This document shows positions 41,019 through 49,665 of a DNA stretch of 64,000 bases, piece by piece. Where the stretch lies: the NCBI GenBank assembly GCA_905221615.1, contig CAJNDT010001313.1, positions 828,501-892,500 of the forward strand. Direction: 5' to 3'. The notes under the pieces were generated by a model. The model was not told the DNA's origin and ran no database searches. It worked only from the letters and a program-made list of their open reading frames with translations. The translations under genes and the position numbers were made by a program. This DNA comes from Symbiodinium sp. CCMP2592. Its lineage: Eukaryota; Sar; Dinophyceae; Suessiales; Symbiodiniaceae. Each line of letters starts with the position of its first letter. The stretch's first letter is position 1.

Positions 41019-41115
41019 GACTATATAGTGTTTAGGGTTTTAGGGTTTAGGGTTTTAGGGAAACCCTAAGCTCCAGCACGCAACCCCCCCCCCCCAGTGT
41101 GGATTTCTTGCAGAG

Positions 41116-41222
41116 GCAGCACCGGATTGATCAAAGTAGGGAGTTTCAATTTCAATGTGGCTAAACTTCCTGAATTCAACAACCTGCGCCTGCAATGCTT
41201 GCGCCCTGGATTCCGTAAAACC
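41116..41222 (+). CDS. Candidate exon
   Basis: TTGCAGAG|G acceptor at 41114-41115. Reads STGLIKVGSFNFNVAKLPEF then NNLRLQCLRPGFRKT before TGA 41223. Beta-strand-like alternation. The 62-aa minus-strand frame is a shadow. Confidence 0.5.
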
Positions 41223-41307
41223 TGATGGGATTTCTCCGTCCAAGATCCAAGGTTAGAGCCGGATATCTTGCTTCCACTTGGCCTAGCGGTTTCAGAATCG
41301 GGCGTAA

Positions 41308-41385
41308 TATGGGGGCCTTAATAATTAGAACAGGGTTTTGGGGGCCACTATACTATAAAGATAATAAAGAGCCCCCAAAACAGCA
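41308..41385. mobile_element. Family E element
   Basis: TATGGGGGCCTTAATAATTA ... ATAAAGAGCCCCCAAAACAG. Confidence 0.65.
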
Positions 41386-41530
41386 TTGTATGATTTTCGG
41401 CAATAAACGCAAACTCCTAAAAGCTTAAAATCCTAACATCCTAAAACTTAAAGCCTAAGAACCCTTAAACCCCAGTTTTCAATGGGTTTGGGGGTGTATT
41501 GTACTCTACTCTATAGTAGGGTTCTATGAT

Positions 41531-41612
41531 ATAGGGGCCCTAATAATTCCAAGAAGGATTGCCGTGCTTTATACTATACCCATCATAAGGGACCACCAAA
41601 ATAGTGCAAGAC
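41531..41612. mobile_element. Family E element
   Basis: TATAGGGGCCCTAATAATTC ... AAGGGACCACCAAAATAGTG. Confidence 0.6.
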
Positions 41613-41672
41613 TTGAGTCGGCGCAGGATCGATCCTGTGTCGGACCTCTAGGATCAGATTTCAGGGATGGCC

Positions 41673-41786
41673 TACTTAAAGGATCATGGGACTTTGTAAC
41701 TAGGGATAAAATTCGGGTAGCTATACTTATAACCGCAAGTAAGGCACTTATAACCTTACTTGCTAAGTCCCATGATCCTCCAAGTA
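41673..41786. mobile_element. Family A element
   Basis: TACTTAAAGGATCATGGGAC ... GTCCCATGATCCTCCAAGTA. Short protein-like stretches lie on both sides (DRSCVGPLGSDFRDG before; SMAMQFRPEEPCCLL after). Confidence 0.85.
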
Positions 41787-41962
41787 GCATGGCGATGCAG
41801 TTTCGACCCGAGGAGCCTTGCTGCTTACTCTAGTTGCTTGCCGGCAGGAGCTCAGAATCTATCTTGTAGGCTAGAGTTCAGAGTCTATTTAAGGTCGTTC
41901 GTAGTGACCCGTAGCCATAGGCAGCATGTTTGAAATGAACCCTAAACCCAAAACCTTAAACG

Positions 41963-42055
41963 TGACTGAGAAGCTGCGGTCTGAGTCTGAGGTGCTTCTT
42001 CGTGAACAACCAGCTCTTCGGCTCTGGCTTAGCTCAGGTTTTGTTGCAGCGCAGG
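41963..42055 (+). CDS. Candidate exon against a family B element
   Basis: Reads TEKLRSESEVLLREQPALRL then WLSSGFVAAQ, ending CAG two bases before the family B left end. Helical. Confidence 0.45.
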
Positions 42056-42056
42056 G

Positions 42057-42167
42057 GTGGGAGTTTCGGAAAATTAGGTGTAGCGTATTTTGGGGTTCTT
42101 ATAATACGGATCCTACTATTTAGGGTACTCTAGTAGGGTGTAGGGTCCCTATTTTCGGAAACACCCA
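42057..42167. mobile_element. Family B element
   Basis: GGTGGGAGTTTCGGAAAATT ... CCTATTTTCGGAAACACCC. Confidence 0.8.
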
Positions 42168-42221
42168 AGAAGTGTTCGGAGTCTTGCGGCCACCTTTGGA
42201 GTTCTTTGGAAGACGGTGGAT

Positions 42222-42301
42222 ATGCCCCAAAGTAGTTCTTTTTTGGGGTTCGTATATAGAATCCTACAGGGAAATCCCAAAAGGAACTACTTTGGGGCCT
42301 C
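42222..42301. mobile_element. Family I foldback element
   Basis: GCCCCAAAGTAGTTCTTTTT ... AAAAGGAACTACTTTGGGGC; second copy at 61398. Confidence 0.85.
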
Positions 42302-42394
42302 TGGGTATGTGCACTCAAAGACCCAAGAGCAAATTCCCGGGCCGACAAAGTCTCGCGATAATAATTGTAATATTCATGATAGCAATATACTAGC

Positions 42395-42495
42395 AATACG
42401 ATAGCTGATCATAGTAATAATATAGCTAAGAATAGGAATAATATAGCTAATAATAGTAATACTATAGCTAATAATAGTAATAATAATATAGCTAG
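42395..42495. repeat. ATAGCTAATAATAGTAATA tandem repeats
   Basis: Five degenerate 21-24-bp units ATATAGCTAATAATAGTAAT. Confidence 0.8.
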
Positions 42496-42507
42496 TCCTG
42501 GTCTCAG

Positions 42508-42577
42508 GTACCGTATCCTCTACGAGTGTGACGGCGCTGGGAGTACCAACCTCGAAGAGGTCTTTGCACCTCGGTCT
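42508..42577 (+). CDS. Candidate exon
   Basis: GTCTCAG|G acceptor at 42506-42507 and canonical donor TCT|GTATGG at 42578. Phase 1 reads YRILYECDGAGSTNLEEVFA then PRS; third bases nearly all C/G/T in coding pattern. One of the cleanest exon-like units here. Confidence 0.6.
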
Positions 42578-42598
42578 GTATGGGTTTTAGGTGTTTAC

Positions 42599-42711
42599 TC
42601 CCAGAGATCCCAATACCAATGAATTAAGGAATATATACCTTAAACCATAGTACTAAGGCCCCTATGACTTACAGGTATATTCCTTAATTAAGGGGTCTAT
42701 TGGGATCTCGG
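42599..42711. mobile_element. Family C element, diverged arms
   Basis: CCCAGAGATCCCAATACCAA ... GGGTCTATTGGGATCTCGG, with ATTAAGGAATATATACCTTA. Confidence 0.7.
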
Positions 42712-42776
42712 AGCTGTCACATTTACGGGATTAGGCTATATAGCGTTGGGGGGGCGGGGGCAAGTAAAGGCTCCAT

Positions 42777-42873
42777 CATGTAGGAACCTGATTCAGAAAC
42801 CCTGGGCTTATAACCCCTAAATACAAGGAACCCTAATGAAGGCCCAAGGTTTCTGAATCAGGTTCCTACATTA
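42777..42873. mobile_element. Family H foldback element
   Basis: CATGTAGGAACCTGATTCAG ... CTGAATCAGGTTCCTACAT; second copy at 50270. Confidence 0.85.
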
Positions 42874-42898
42874 CAGCTTTACCTGCAGGGTGTAGGGT

Positions 42899-42956
42899 CT
42901 CCGGCGAATGGGTGGATGGAGAGAAGGCAGAGCTTCTGGGTGCAAGACCCCTCTCT
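42899..42956 (+). CDS. Candidate small exon between two elements
   Basis: CCTGCAG|G acceptor. Reads CRVSGEWVDGEKAELLGARP; a second frame is also open. Confidence 0.4.
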
Positions 42957-43259
42957 TCTTGGAGGATCATTGGACTTAGTAGGTATGGTTATAAGTACCT
43001 CAAATGAGGTCATAAGTAGTTATAAGTATAGTTACCCCAATTATAACCCTGGTTACTAAGTCCCATGGTCCTTCAAGTAACACTAAAACCCCTCTTACAG
43101 AACCCTTATAGATCCCTTTTTAGGAACCCTTTGAGGAACTCTAGTTACTAAGCCCCATGATCCTTTAAGTAACCCTAAAACCCCTCTTATAGAGCCCTTG
43201 ATCCCTCTTAAGGAACCTTTTAAGGAACCCTAGTTACTGAGTCCCATGATCCTTTAAGT
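42957..43259. mobile_element. Composite family A element with repeated right half
   Basis: Left end TTGGAGGATCATTGGACTTA; right-end motif CCATGATCCTTTAAGT or its variant recurs at about 43079, 43168 and 43259, separated by AACCCTAAAACCCCTCTTAT units of about 90 bp. Same structure as 8885-9145. Confidence 0.75.
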
Positions 43260-43316
43260 TGGCCTCCAGCTGAAGCAGAGAAGGTGCAGCCCCAAACGGC
43301 TTTAGCCGCTGGACTC
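43260..43316 (+). CDS. Weak exon candidate between two elements
   Basis: Reads WPPAEAEKVQPQTALAAGLP; 57 bp of unique sequence between family A and C. Confidence 0.35.
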
Positions 43317-43425
43317 CCCAGACCTTCCAAAATCCCTTAATTAAGGAATATACCTTAAATCATATTAGGGATCCTACTATGATTTAAGGTATATTCCTTA
43401 ATTAAGGGATTTTGGAAGGTCTGGG
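43317..43425. mobile_element. Family C element, near-perfect palindrome
   Basis: CCCAGACCTTCCAAAATCCC / GGGATTTTGGAAGGTCTGGG; arms of about 50 nt with TTAATTAAGGAATATACCTT pairing with its complement; centre AGGGATCCTACT. Confidence 0.95.
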
Positions 43426-43607
43426 TCCTGAACCCCAAGATCCCTGAACCCGCAGCCTTTAACCCTACAAAATAGTGGGTTATGACCCTTTAATTAGAGG
43501 GTAGAACCCTTAAAACGGTAGGGTTTTTGGATTCATAAAGTTTAGGGTTCAGGCTTAAGGGGAAAAGTGCTCAGGCTTGAACGCGATACCGGCGCGCGCC
43601 ATTTCAG

Positions 43608-43723
43608 TTCTCTGCACACTGAATCTCAAGCCCCCGTGTTGCTGCTTCTACGGTTTCGGTGATACGGTCTCTCGGGTTAGCAATTTCATTGATGCTGTGG
43701 ACAAGTCTTCTGCTAATTATTCT
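43608..43723 (+). CDS. Candidate exon
   Basis: TTTCAG acceptor at 43605-43607; open to TGA 43724. Reads VLCTLNLKPPCCCFYGFGDT then VSRVSNFIDAVDKSSANYS. Strong protein character. A second piece, 43740-43800, reads DRMQQLVCPMCRRPTELRYG with a CPMC knuckle. Confidence 0.5.
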
Positions 43724-43945
43724 TGATATGTTCTGCCAGACCGAATGCAGCAGCTCGTGTGCCCGATGTGTCGAAGGCCCACTGAGCTAAGATATGGCGT
43801 CGGAATAATGAGAGACAATAAGTCTTAAAGCCCCATTGTCATTATGAAGGCTCTTCTATCCTATATCCTTGAACCCTTACCCAACTCTGAAACGGTCCCT
43901 TCCAAGGAACCCGTTTACAGGATCCGGAAATGCTCAAGCTCATAA

Positions 43946-44033
43946 GGACCCTTAAGGGGGGGTAGGGGGCCTTAATACCCATAAATAAGGCCTATTTAAG
44001 GAAGTATAGTCCCCTACCCCCCTCCCCCCAAAG
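43946..44033. mobile_element. Family L foldback element
   Basis: CCCTTAAGGGGGGGTAGGGG ... TCCCCTACCCCCCTCCCCCC; related palindrome inside 57138-57220. Confidence 0.7.
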
Positions 44034-44060
44034 ACCTCTAAGCCCTAAGGGTCCCTATGA

Positions 44061-44158
44061 CAAGCTGTGGAGCCCAAGGAGAGCACCTTGAAGCGAGTGG
44101 GCAAAGTGGTGGCCGTCTTTGACAAATGGGAGAATCCGACATACCTCACTCGCATCTG
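44061..44158 (+). CDS. TIR-like W-x-x-x-E domain, exon 1
   Basis: Frame CAA 44061 reads QAVEPKESTLKRVGKVVAVF then DKWENPTYLTRIW. GC3-rich. Ending at ATC TG|GACCGTG (GA donor) and joining G|ACC at 44864 gives YLTRIWTIFEQF, matching the Y-L-x-R-x-W-x-x-x-E pattern I know from TIR-like or NACHT-associated domains of algae and dinoflagellates. The alternative GT donor after ACC breaks the frame with exon 2. Confidence 0.55.
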
Positions 44159-44164
44159 GACCGT

Positions 44165-44740
44165 GTAGGGTTTAGGAATTCGGGTTCCGGGTCTCGTAAA
44201 ATCATTAAATCGCACGCAGTGTTTAGTGCAGTAAGAAAATTTGGTGCAAAGCTTGGCATGGCTTCCAGAATGTTTTTGGTGGTTTATTTGTCATTCGCCC
44301 TTGTCGTTTTTTTGTCGTTGGGGTTCTGATTTTTGCCATTCTGGATTTGGTTGTCTTTAGCATTTTCATGTGTTTGTAATTGTGGGGGCATGTTTTGTTA
44401 TTTCGGTGGCATACGCAGAGAGGGAGAGCGGGGCACCTTCTCGATGCTGTCATGTTGGTGGGGGCAGAGCAGGTCACCACACCGAAATTTGCACGTTTCT
44501 CGAGGCATTCTCATGTTTTGTGATGTTGGTGGGGTGCTGAGGGAGGCAGGGCGGGGCACCAAACCAAAATTTGCGCATGTCCCGAGGCATTGATATGTGT
44601 TTTATCTTTTTGGTGTCATTCTTGTTGTCATTTAGGTGCTCTAGATACTAAACTTCAGTACCTGGAGTGTAGGATCTTCAAGACGGCCGCTGTCGGGCTA
44701 AACGATCCCAAGTAGATATCAGGGTTTTTTTCAGGAGAAG
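44165..44740. other. Putative intron, unique T/G-rich
   Basis: Contains an imperfect direct repeat: GGTGGCATACGCAGAGAGGG (44404) and GTTGGTGGGGTGCTGAGGGA (44525) blocks, each followed by GGGCACC...AAATTTGC. No MITE. Confidence 0.45.
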
Positions 44741-44821
44741 GCCCTGTACTTGGGGTTCCGGCTGCTCTCAGATAAGTCTCTCAAGGTCGCCGCAATGTGT
44801 TATGGTCCGACATTGTCCAAG
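44741..44821 (+). CDS. Exon candidate conflicting with the 44158-44864 splice
   Basis: AG|G acceptor; reads ALYLGFRLLSDKSLKVAAMC then YGPTLSK. Good codon bias. If exons 44061 and 44864 splice directly this is alternative or non-coding. Confidence 0.35.
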
Positions 44822-44863
44822 GGAACTCTACCCTGTTGCGGCACCTCTGCTGGCTGGTCGCAG

Positions 44864-44929
44864 GACCATCTTCGAGCAGTTCACGGCGATAAAGCTCAAC
44901 ATTCCTGTGACAATGACCCTCGGCATGAG
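44864..44929 (+). CDS. TIR-like W-x-x-x-E domain, exon 2
   Basis: GTCGCAG|G acceptor at 44862-44863. Phase-2 start: TIFEQFTAIKLNIPVTMTLG then M; every third base but two is C/G. The I-P-V-x-M-x-L strand after the E-x-F helix is typical of the family. End near ATGAG. Confidence 0.55.
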
Positions 44930-45006
44930 AAACCTCGCACCCTAAAGCTTTTCACAATTCCCAAGTTCCTGCACTCTGCTTCTACATTCTGCATCTTCGC
45001 ACTGAG

Positions 45007-45185
45007 GAGATTTCCTCCGATGCGAATACCTCAGAGTTTTACTACTACTTGAAGTTAGCGATAGAGTATCCATGGCGACCCGACATGCCGGGCCCTTGTA
45101 AACCAACGCAAGAAGACTCTGCCATAGACTGCCCCTACATTACCACAGTCCGTTGCTACAGTTTGCAGCCTCGAGGGCCTGCCCA
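45007..45185 (+). CDS. Candidate exon, 60 codons
   Basis: ACTGAG|G acceptor 45005-45006; frame open from well upstream to TAA 45304. Reads EISSDANTSEFYYYLKLAIE, YPWRPDMPGPCKPTQEDSAI, DCPYITTVRCYSLQPRG. Ends at a family D half element. Could be an extracellular or enzyme surface exon; unknown. Confidence 0.5.
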
Positions 45186-45206
45186 TGTGGGTGGTTGTCA
45201 AAATTT
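45184..45206. mobile_element. Family D left terminus only
   Basis: CATGTGGGTGGTTGTCAAAA without the partner arm. Confidence 0.6.
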
Positions 45207-45372
45207 CCTTATTCTCAAGCCTATGCCCTCAACCCTCCTCTACTTCAAGATTCTAGAGCCGAACTCAGCTGATGGAAAAAGAGCCCCCCAAAAAAATCAA
45301 GTCTAAGCCCCAAACCCTAAACCCCTAGGCCCTTCAACTCTAAGCCCGAAAAACCTGAGGATTCTGCCGAAG

Positions 45373-45441
45373 GATCAGAACGAGGCTCTCATCGTGAAGG
45401 TTCAGGAGGGCAAGCAGGGGATCATGCAGGCACCGCTGGGA
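45373..45441 (+). CDS. Candidate exon
   Basis: CCGAAG|G acceptor at 45371-45372. Phase 0: DQNEALIVKVQEGKQGIMQA then PLG; strong GC3. Confidence 0.55.
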
Positions 45442-45444
45442 GTT

Positions 45445-46350
45445 TCAGAGAGCTGGGGCTTTGGAGTAAGAGAGAGGCTTAAGGTTTAGGGTTGGAACCT
45501 ATTATTGAGGTTTGAGGGTTTAGAGTCATAAAACTAAAAGTTAAGGTTCTGGTTTTGAGTTCAAGTCAGGGTTTAGGGCTTGGGGGTATGAACGTTTAGG
45601 GCTGAGGGTTTAGGGGTTTAGGGTTGAGGGGCTTCGGGTTTAGAGGTTTAGCGGCTCAGGCTTGGGGGATCGGATGGGGTTTGGGGTGGAAATTCATTCA
45701 AGGCTCTTTAAGGGATCTATAGGAGCCCTTTAAGGGCTCCTTTAAGGGATCTATAAGAGTCCTTAAAGGGCTTTTTGGGGGAAGCTCAGAGTTCCTCTTG
45801 TAGGATGAGGAAGGTCAACATTGCGGTGGGTGTAGAGTTTAGAGTTTAGAGCTTCCTGCGTAGTTTCAGAGAGCCCAACTCTAACTAGGCGGCAATTTGG
45901 GAAACTTTTGAATTTCCCTTATGGTTCCTATAGAGGTACCTATTCATAGATACTTATCAGAACCCCAAAACTACAACCCAGCCAATCTGTGGCAGAGCAG
46001 CCTGCGCCTGAGGCGTCCTGAGGTCTCAAGAATAATAAGTAATGTAGACCCCTACTTCATAAACCCCGTGTCTTGAAGGGCCCCAACATCGCCCGTCTTT
46101 AAACGGGGATTTGGGTTTATGTACCAGGGGTGCGCATCCAATTTCCGCTTTTCATCGCAACGGGTGTGGCCGTGCGGGGACACGCCACGGTTGTGGGAGG
46201 GCTCGCCTGGCCCTTCTTACAATCAATCTCTTTTGAGGGTTTAGGGTTAGGGTTTGGTTTAGATTTAGTTTAGGGTTGAGGGTTTAGGGATCTAGTGCAA
46301 AATAGCGCGCAAAAGTTCACCCACCCTTCTTGGAGGTGACCCGATCTCTC
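45445..46350. repeat. Intron or spacer of TTTAGGG-like and GATCYCTTTAAGG words
   Basis: GTTTAGGGGTTTAGGGTTGA (45600s), CTTTAAGGGATCTATAGGAG (45700s); 45880-46200 unique with no coding island. Confidence 0.6.
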
Positions 46351-46355
46351 TGCAG

Positions 46356-46388
46356 GTTCAAGTCAGAGCTCCTGGGCTCCGTCAGAAG
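46356..46388 (+). CDS. Candidate small exon
   Basis: CTCTGCAG|G acceptor; FKSELLGSVRR, GC3-rich, then TTTAGGG. Confidence 0.45.
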
Positions 46389-46514
46389 GGCCTTTTGTTT
46401 AGGGGTCTAGGGGTTAGGGTTTAGGGTCAGGGTTTTAGGGTTTAGGGTCTAGGGGTTTAGAGTCTAAGAGTTTGGGGCTTAGGGTTCTGATTGGGGACTT
46501 TTTGATTTTGCTGT

Positions 46515-46616
46515 CTCAAAAAGAGTTCATGCGATGTGTGAGGGTTCTTTTCTGTGAGAAGAGTCGGCGTTGGTTAGATGTTCCGTCTCATGAAGGGCTT
46601 CTAGGGCATCAGTGGC
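46515..46616 (+). CDS. Weak exon candidate
   Basis: Reads KEFMRCVRVLFCEKSRRWLD then VPSHEGLLGHQW. Natural composition; boundaries not determined. Confidence 0.35.
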
Positions 46617-46955
46617 TTAAGGTTTCAGGATAAGGTGTTGTTCAGAGAGGACGTTGAGGATGTGTGTGCCCTTAAGCCAGAAATCCGGAAAAGAATAGCC
46701 ACATGTAACAGCAGTAGTACCAAGCAGATCAATAGCAATACTTCTAGCAGTAATAATTCGCGCTTTAACCCCGCCCAAATCCCGAGCGTCCCAAACCAAC
46801 ACTCCTAAAGCGTCGAACTCTGAAGGCCAGACCTGCCTAAAGTTGTCATTACTGTCTTCATTGTAGTTCCCTTTTCGCTTACCTAGTTGCATGGCAGGAA
46901 CCTGACCAGGAGATTGCTCAAGATCTAACCTGCCCAATAATCTTCGAGACCTCAC
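46617..46955 (-). CDS. Minus-strand coding block, unknown protein
   Basis: 113 codons. Reads RLLGRLDLEQSPGQVPAMQL, GNYNEDSNDNFRQVWPSEFD, ALGVLVWDARDLGGVKARII and DLLGTTAVTCGYSFPDFWLK. Well-mixed sequence; all three + frames carry stops here. Like 29926-30307 it runs against the rest. No family recognised. Confidence 0.5.
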   Translation of the reverse strand: MRSRRLLGRLDLEQSPGQVPAMQLGKRKGNYNEDSNDNFRQVWPSEFDALGVLVWDARDLGGVKARIITARSIAIDLLGTTAVTCGYSFPDFWLKGTHILNVLSEQHLILKP

Positions 46956-47159
46956 TCAATCCGAAATCGCGCAAGACAGCAGCCTGTGCCAATACAAGTC
47001 CTTAGGGGCATGTATCCAAATTTTGCTACAGTATAGCCGTATAGCCCAAAGCCGTATATACGAATTCTTAAGGACCCTGTAACACCTACAAGGCTCGGAT
47101 TTGCGAGTGTCGTCGGTGTCGGGTTGAATGCTTCTTAGCTTGGAAGCCCCAAGTTTATT

Positions 47160-47400
47160 CAGTTGACCCTGAACCTTTAAAGCCCCTTCACCTTAGACCG
47201 CCCTAAACACCTAAACCATAAGCCAAAAAGGCCCTAAAACATGCCAAAGAGGCCCTAAAAACCTTGAAACCCCCAAAAAGGCCCTAAAGGCCCACAAAAC
47301 CAAGCCCTATCAGAATTCCTTACAGGATCCCTTAAAAGAGGCCCTATCAGATCCCTTAGAGGATCCCTTAAAGGAAACCCCTAACAACCCCGAAGCCGTT
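47160..47400. repeat. GGCCCTAAAA and GATCCCTTARAGGA repeats
   Basis: AAAGAGGCCCTAAAAACCTT and CCCTTAGAGGATCCCTTAAA units. Confidence 0.75.
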
Positions 47401-47408
47401 TGCATGAG

Positions 47409-47453
47409 GAATGCCAGAGCCTTCAGCCCTGCTGACGAGGCAGCCGTGCGGCG
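47409..47453 (+). CDS. Candidate small exon
   Basis: ATGAG|G acceptor; NARAFSPADEAAVRR; GC3-rich, then TTTAGGG. Confidence 0.45.
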
Positions 47454-47454
47454 T

Positions 47455-47700
47455 TTAGGGGTCTAGGGGTTCAGAGTTTAGGGTTTTAGGATTTAGGGGA
47501 TTAAGGTTTTGGGTTTAGGGGATTTGGGTTTAGGGTTTTGGGGTTTTCGGGTTTAGGGTTCAGGGGTTTAGGGTTCAGGGCTTCTGCGGTTTAAGGCTTA
47601 GGGCTTATAGGGTTTTATAGGTTGTAGAGTTGACTTATTGGGTTTATAGGGCTTAGGGCTTGTAGGGTTTATGGGGTTTGTAGGGTTTAGGATGTAGGCT
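47455..47700. repeat. TTTAGGG tract
   Basis: GTTTAGGGGATTTGGGTTTA and TAGGGTTTATGGGGTTTGTA. Confidence 0.8.
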
Positions 47701-47711
47701 CATTTTAGAGG

Positions 47712-47858
47712 GACACTGGAACTGGACCCGGGAGGAGGCTTGAACTCTGGTTTCGTTGTGTCTCAAAGCCAGAACAATGCTGTATTCGGGTTCCTTGGCA
47801 TAGATCTACTGTAATGTGTCCGAAAGCCCTATTCCGAGCATTTTCGGGTTTCTTGACG
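47712..47858 (+). CDS. Possible exon, 49 codons open
   Basis: AGAG|G start; DTGTGPGRRLELWFRCVSKP then EQCCIRVPWHRSTVMC. The 3' part lies in a tandem duplication, so the reading beyond 47790 is doubtful. Confidence 0.35.
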
Positions 47859-47900
47859 TAGATCTACTGTAATGTGTCCGAAAGCCCTATTCCGAGTATC
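47785..47900. repeat. 58-bp tandem duplication
   Basis: TTCGGGTTCCTTGGCATAGA at 47785 and TTCGGGTTTCTTGACGTAGA at 47843, both followed by TCTACTGTAATGTGTCCGAA. Confidence 0.9.
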
Positions 47901-48281
47901 GAGACCACGCTACTGTAGAGTTTCCATGCTGTCGCTTTGACAGGAGCTTTTTTGGGCTGTCGGGCGGCCTACCTATGCTGGGCTGTTGCTTAAGATTGCA
48001 GTTTAAGTTACCATAGTAGGGATCTATAGCTAAGACTATTCCTTGCTCCTTCATGAAGCTATACTACTATGTAACCCACAATGCAATAAGCTAGAGCTTA
48101 CACAAACCCTAAACCCTCTACACCTGCAATCCAAAACCCTGAACGCTACACTCAAACCCCACGCCCCTAAATGCCGAACCTTGAACCTTTGTCAGGTGCT
48201 CAAATCACAAAACTATACACCAGAGGTTAAGCTTTAGTTCTCCTAGGAGTCTGGGCAAGTAGGAAATCCTAAAGAAAGCAG

Positions 48282-48347
48282 GCGAAAGTGAAGGAGCAGA
48301 TTGTGAAAGATCTGGGCTTCGTTACTTGGCTGGGTGACGTTCTCCCC
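48282..48347 (+). CDS. Candidate exon
   Basis: AAAGCAG|G acceptor at 48280-48281. Phase 0: AKVKEQIVKDLGFVTWLGDV then LP, TGA 48348. Amphipathic helix plus hydrophobic strand; donor may be GGTGACGTTC. Confidence 0.55.
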
Positions 48348-48583
48348 TGACGGGGCTTTCTCAGGGGGGTTAGTCCGGGTTCGTGGATAGGGTTGAGCAG
48401 GGCTTCCATAAGGTTTCGAAACGCATGTTTTTAGTGGTTTCAGGGGGTCGTTCAGGGTTTCAGTGCTGTGCGGTTTTGGGGTTCAGGTGTTAGGGCTTGG
48501 GGCTTCAACTTCAGGGACGGTGCGCGGCAGAGACAAAGATAGAAGCACAGAAATAGCAACGATACAGCATTACGACTGCAGAG

Positions 48584-48686
48584 GATTCCCGTGGTGTCAG
48601 GCTTCAGGACTCAGGTTCATGTAAGGTTGAAAGTTTGGGAAGCAGCGGACTCACGACGCTACAAAGAAATCTGGCTACGGCATCTC
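48584..48686 (+). CDS. Candidate exon
   Basis: GCAGAG|G acceptor. Reads IPVVSGFRTQVHVRLKVWEA then ADSRRYKEIWLRHL to TAG 48687. Confidence 0.45.
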
Positions 48687-48689
48687 TAG

Positions 48690-48800
48690 AAACGAAGCTG
48701 TAGACAAGTCACCCCAACCGCAAGAAGGCAAATGGAAGCAAGTACTCAACGACAGGAGGGGCTTCACATGCGTAGTTATCCACATTTATATAACTCAGAG
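48690..48800 (+). CDS. Candidate exon
   Basis: CTAG acceptor 48686-48689. Reads NEAVDKSPQPQEGKWKQVLN then DRRGFTCVVIHIYITQ. Only a few bases after the previous candidate, so one of them is probably misframed. Confidence 0.35.
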
Positions 48801-48870
48801 TCCCGCTTTAGGTTCTCAAGATAGTACGGCACCCTTCTCAACTGGACCCTAAAAGGGACCCTAATTCAAA

Positions 48871-48940
48871 GAGCTGGCCGCATGCGATTGCGATTACATG
48901 GGGCAGACCCGGTACCCGGGATCCTCTCCCTCAGTAGCTC
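48871..48940 (+). CDS. Candidate exon against family A
   Basis: Reads ELAACDCDYMGQTRYPGSSP then SVALL; Cys-rich, strong GC3. Family A starts at 48941. Confidence 0.45.
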
Positions 48941-49130
48941 TACTTGGAGGATCATGGGACTTAGGGATCTATAGGGTTCCTTATAAAGGTATCTATAGGG
49001 TTTAGGGATTAGGGTCTACTTGGGAGGATCATGGGACTTAGCAAGTAGGTTATAAGTACCGTAATTAAGATTATAAGTATAGTTACCCTAATTATAACCC
49101 TAGTTACTAAGTCCCATGATCCTTTAAGTA
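48941..49130. mobile_element. Two family A elements head to tail
   Basis: Truncated copy 48941-49020 (TACTTGGAGGATCATGGGAC) then full copy 49017-49130 (TACTTGGGAGGATCATGGGA ... CCCATGATCCTTTAAGTA). Confidence 0.85.
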
Positions 49131-49159
49131 GTACGGCTCCTTGGAACCTTGGTGGGTGG

Positions 49160-49390
49160 GTGGGGGGCAGTATCCCTCAAACCCTGAACTCTGAGCTCTA
49201 GTACTTTAATGCCCCAAACCCTATAGCCCAACCTGAATACCCTAAACCCTAGAACCCTAAACATGAGCAGCTTAAACCCTAATGCCCTAAGCCCTGAGAC
49301 CCCAAAAAGCTAGCAATACCCTAAACCCCAATAACCTAAAACTTAATACCCCAAGCCCTACTACCCTAAGCCATAAGACCCTAAAAGCTC
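49160..49390. repeat. CCCTAAA-type degenerate tract
   Basis: AATACCCTAAACCCTAGAAC and ATACCCTAAACCCCAATAAC. Confidence 0.75.
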
Positions 49391-49401
49391 GAGCATCTCA
49401 G

Positions 49402-49463
49402 CTCCACGAGGAGATGGTCGACATCCGTGTGAAGGAGTTCATGTTGAACTGGGTCGGCAGCGT
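49402..49463 (+). CDS. Candidate exon
   Basis: ATCTCAG acceptor 49399-49401. Reads LHEEMVDIRVKEFMLNWVGS then V and a GTCCAT donor-like site. Helical, high GC3. Confidence 0.55.
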
Positions 49464-49560
49464 GGTCCATGAGCAACGCGCCGGCGCTATCCTCTTTTGT
49501 GTGTACAGTCATTAAGGCATTTCGGTCCATGAGCAACCTGGGCAAACATCATGGGATTAC

Positions 49561-49665
49561 TATAGGGGGCCTTAACAGTTAGAACAGGTTTTTGGGGCCC
49601 ACCCTTCTTATTATCATAAGAAGGAGCCCCCAAAATAGTATTGGTAATTATTGAGGCCCCTATAT
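49561..49665. mobile_element. Family E element
   Basis: TATAGGGGGCCTTAACAGTT ... GGTAATTATTGAGGCCCCTA; good inverted ends. Confidence 0.8.

Noticed and set aside
41909-41918. Relic of the dinoflagellate spliced leader (CCGTAGCCAT)
   Set aside because: Only ten bases match before divergence; one such match by chance in this window is not surprising.
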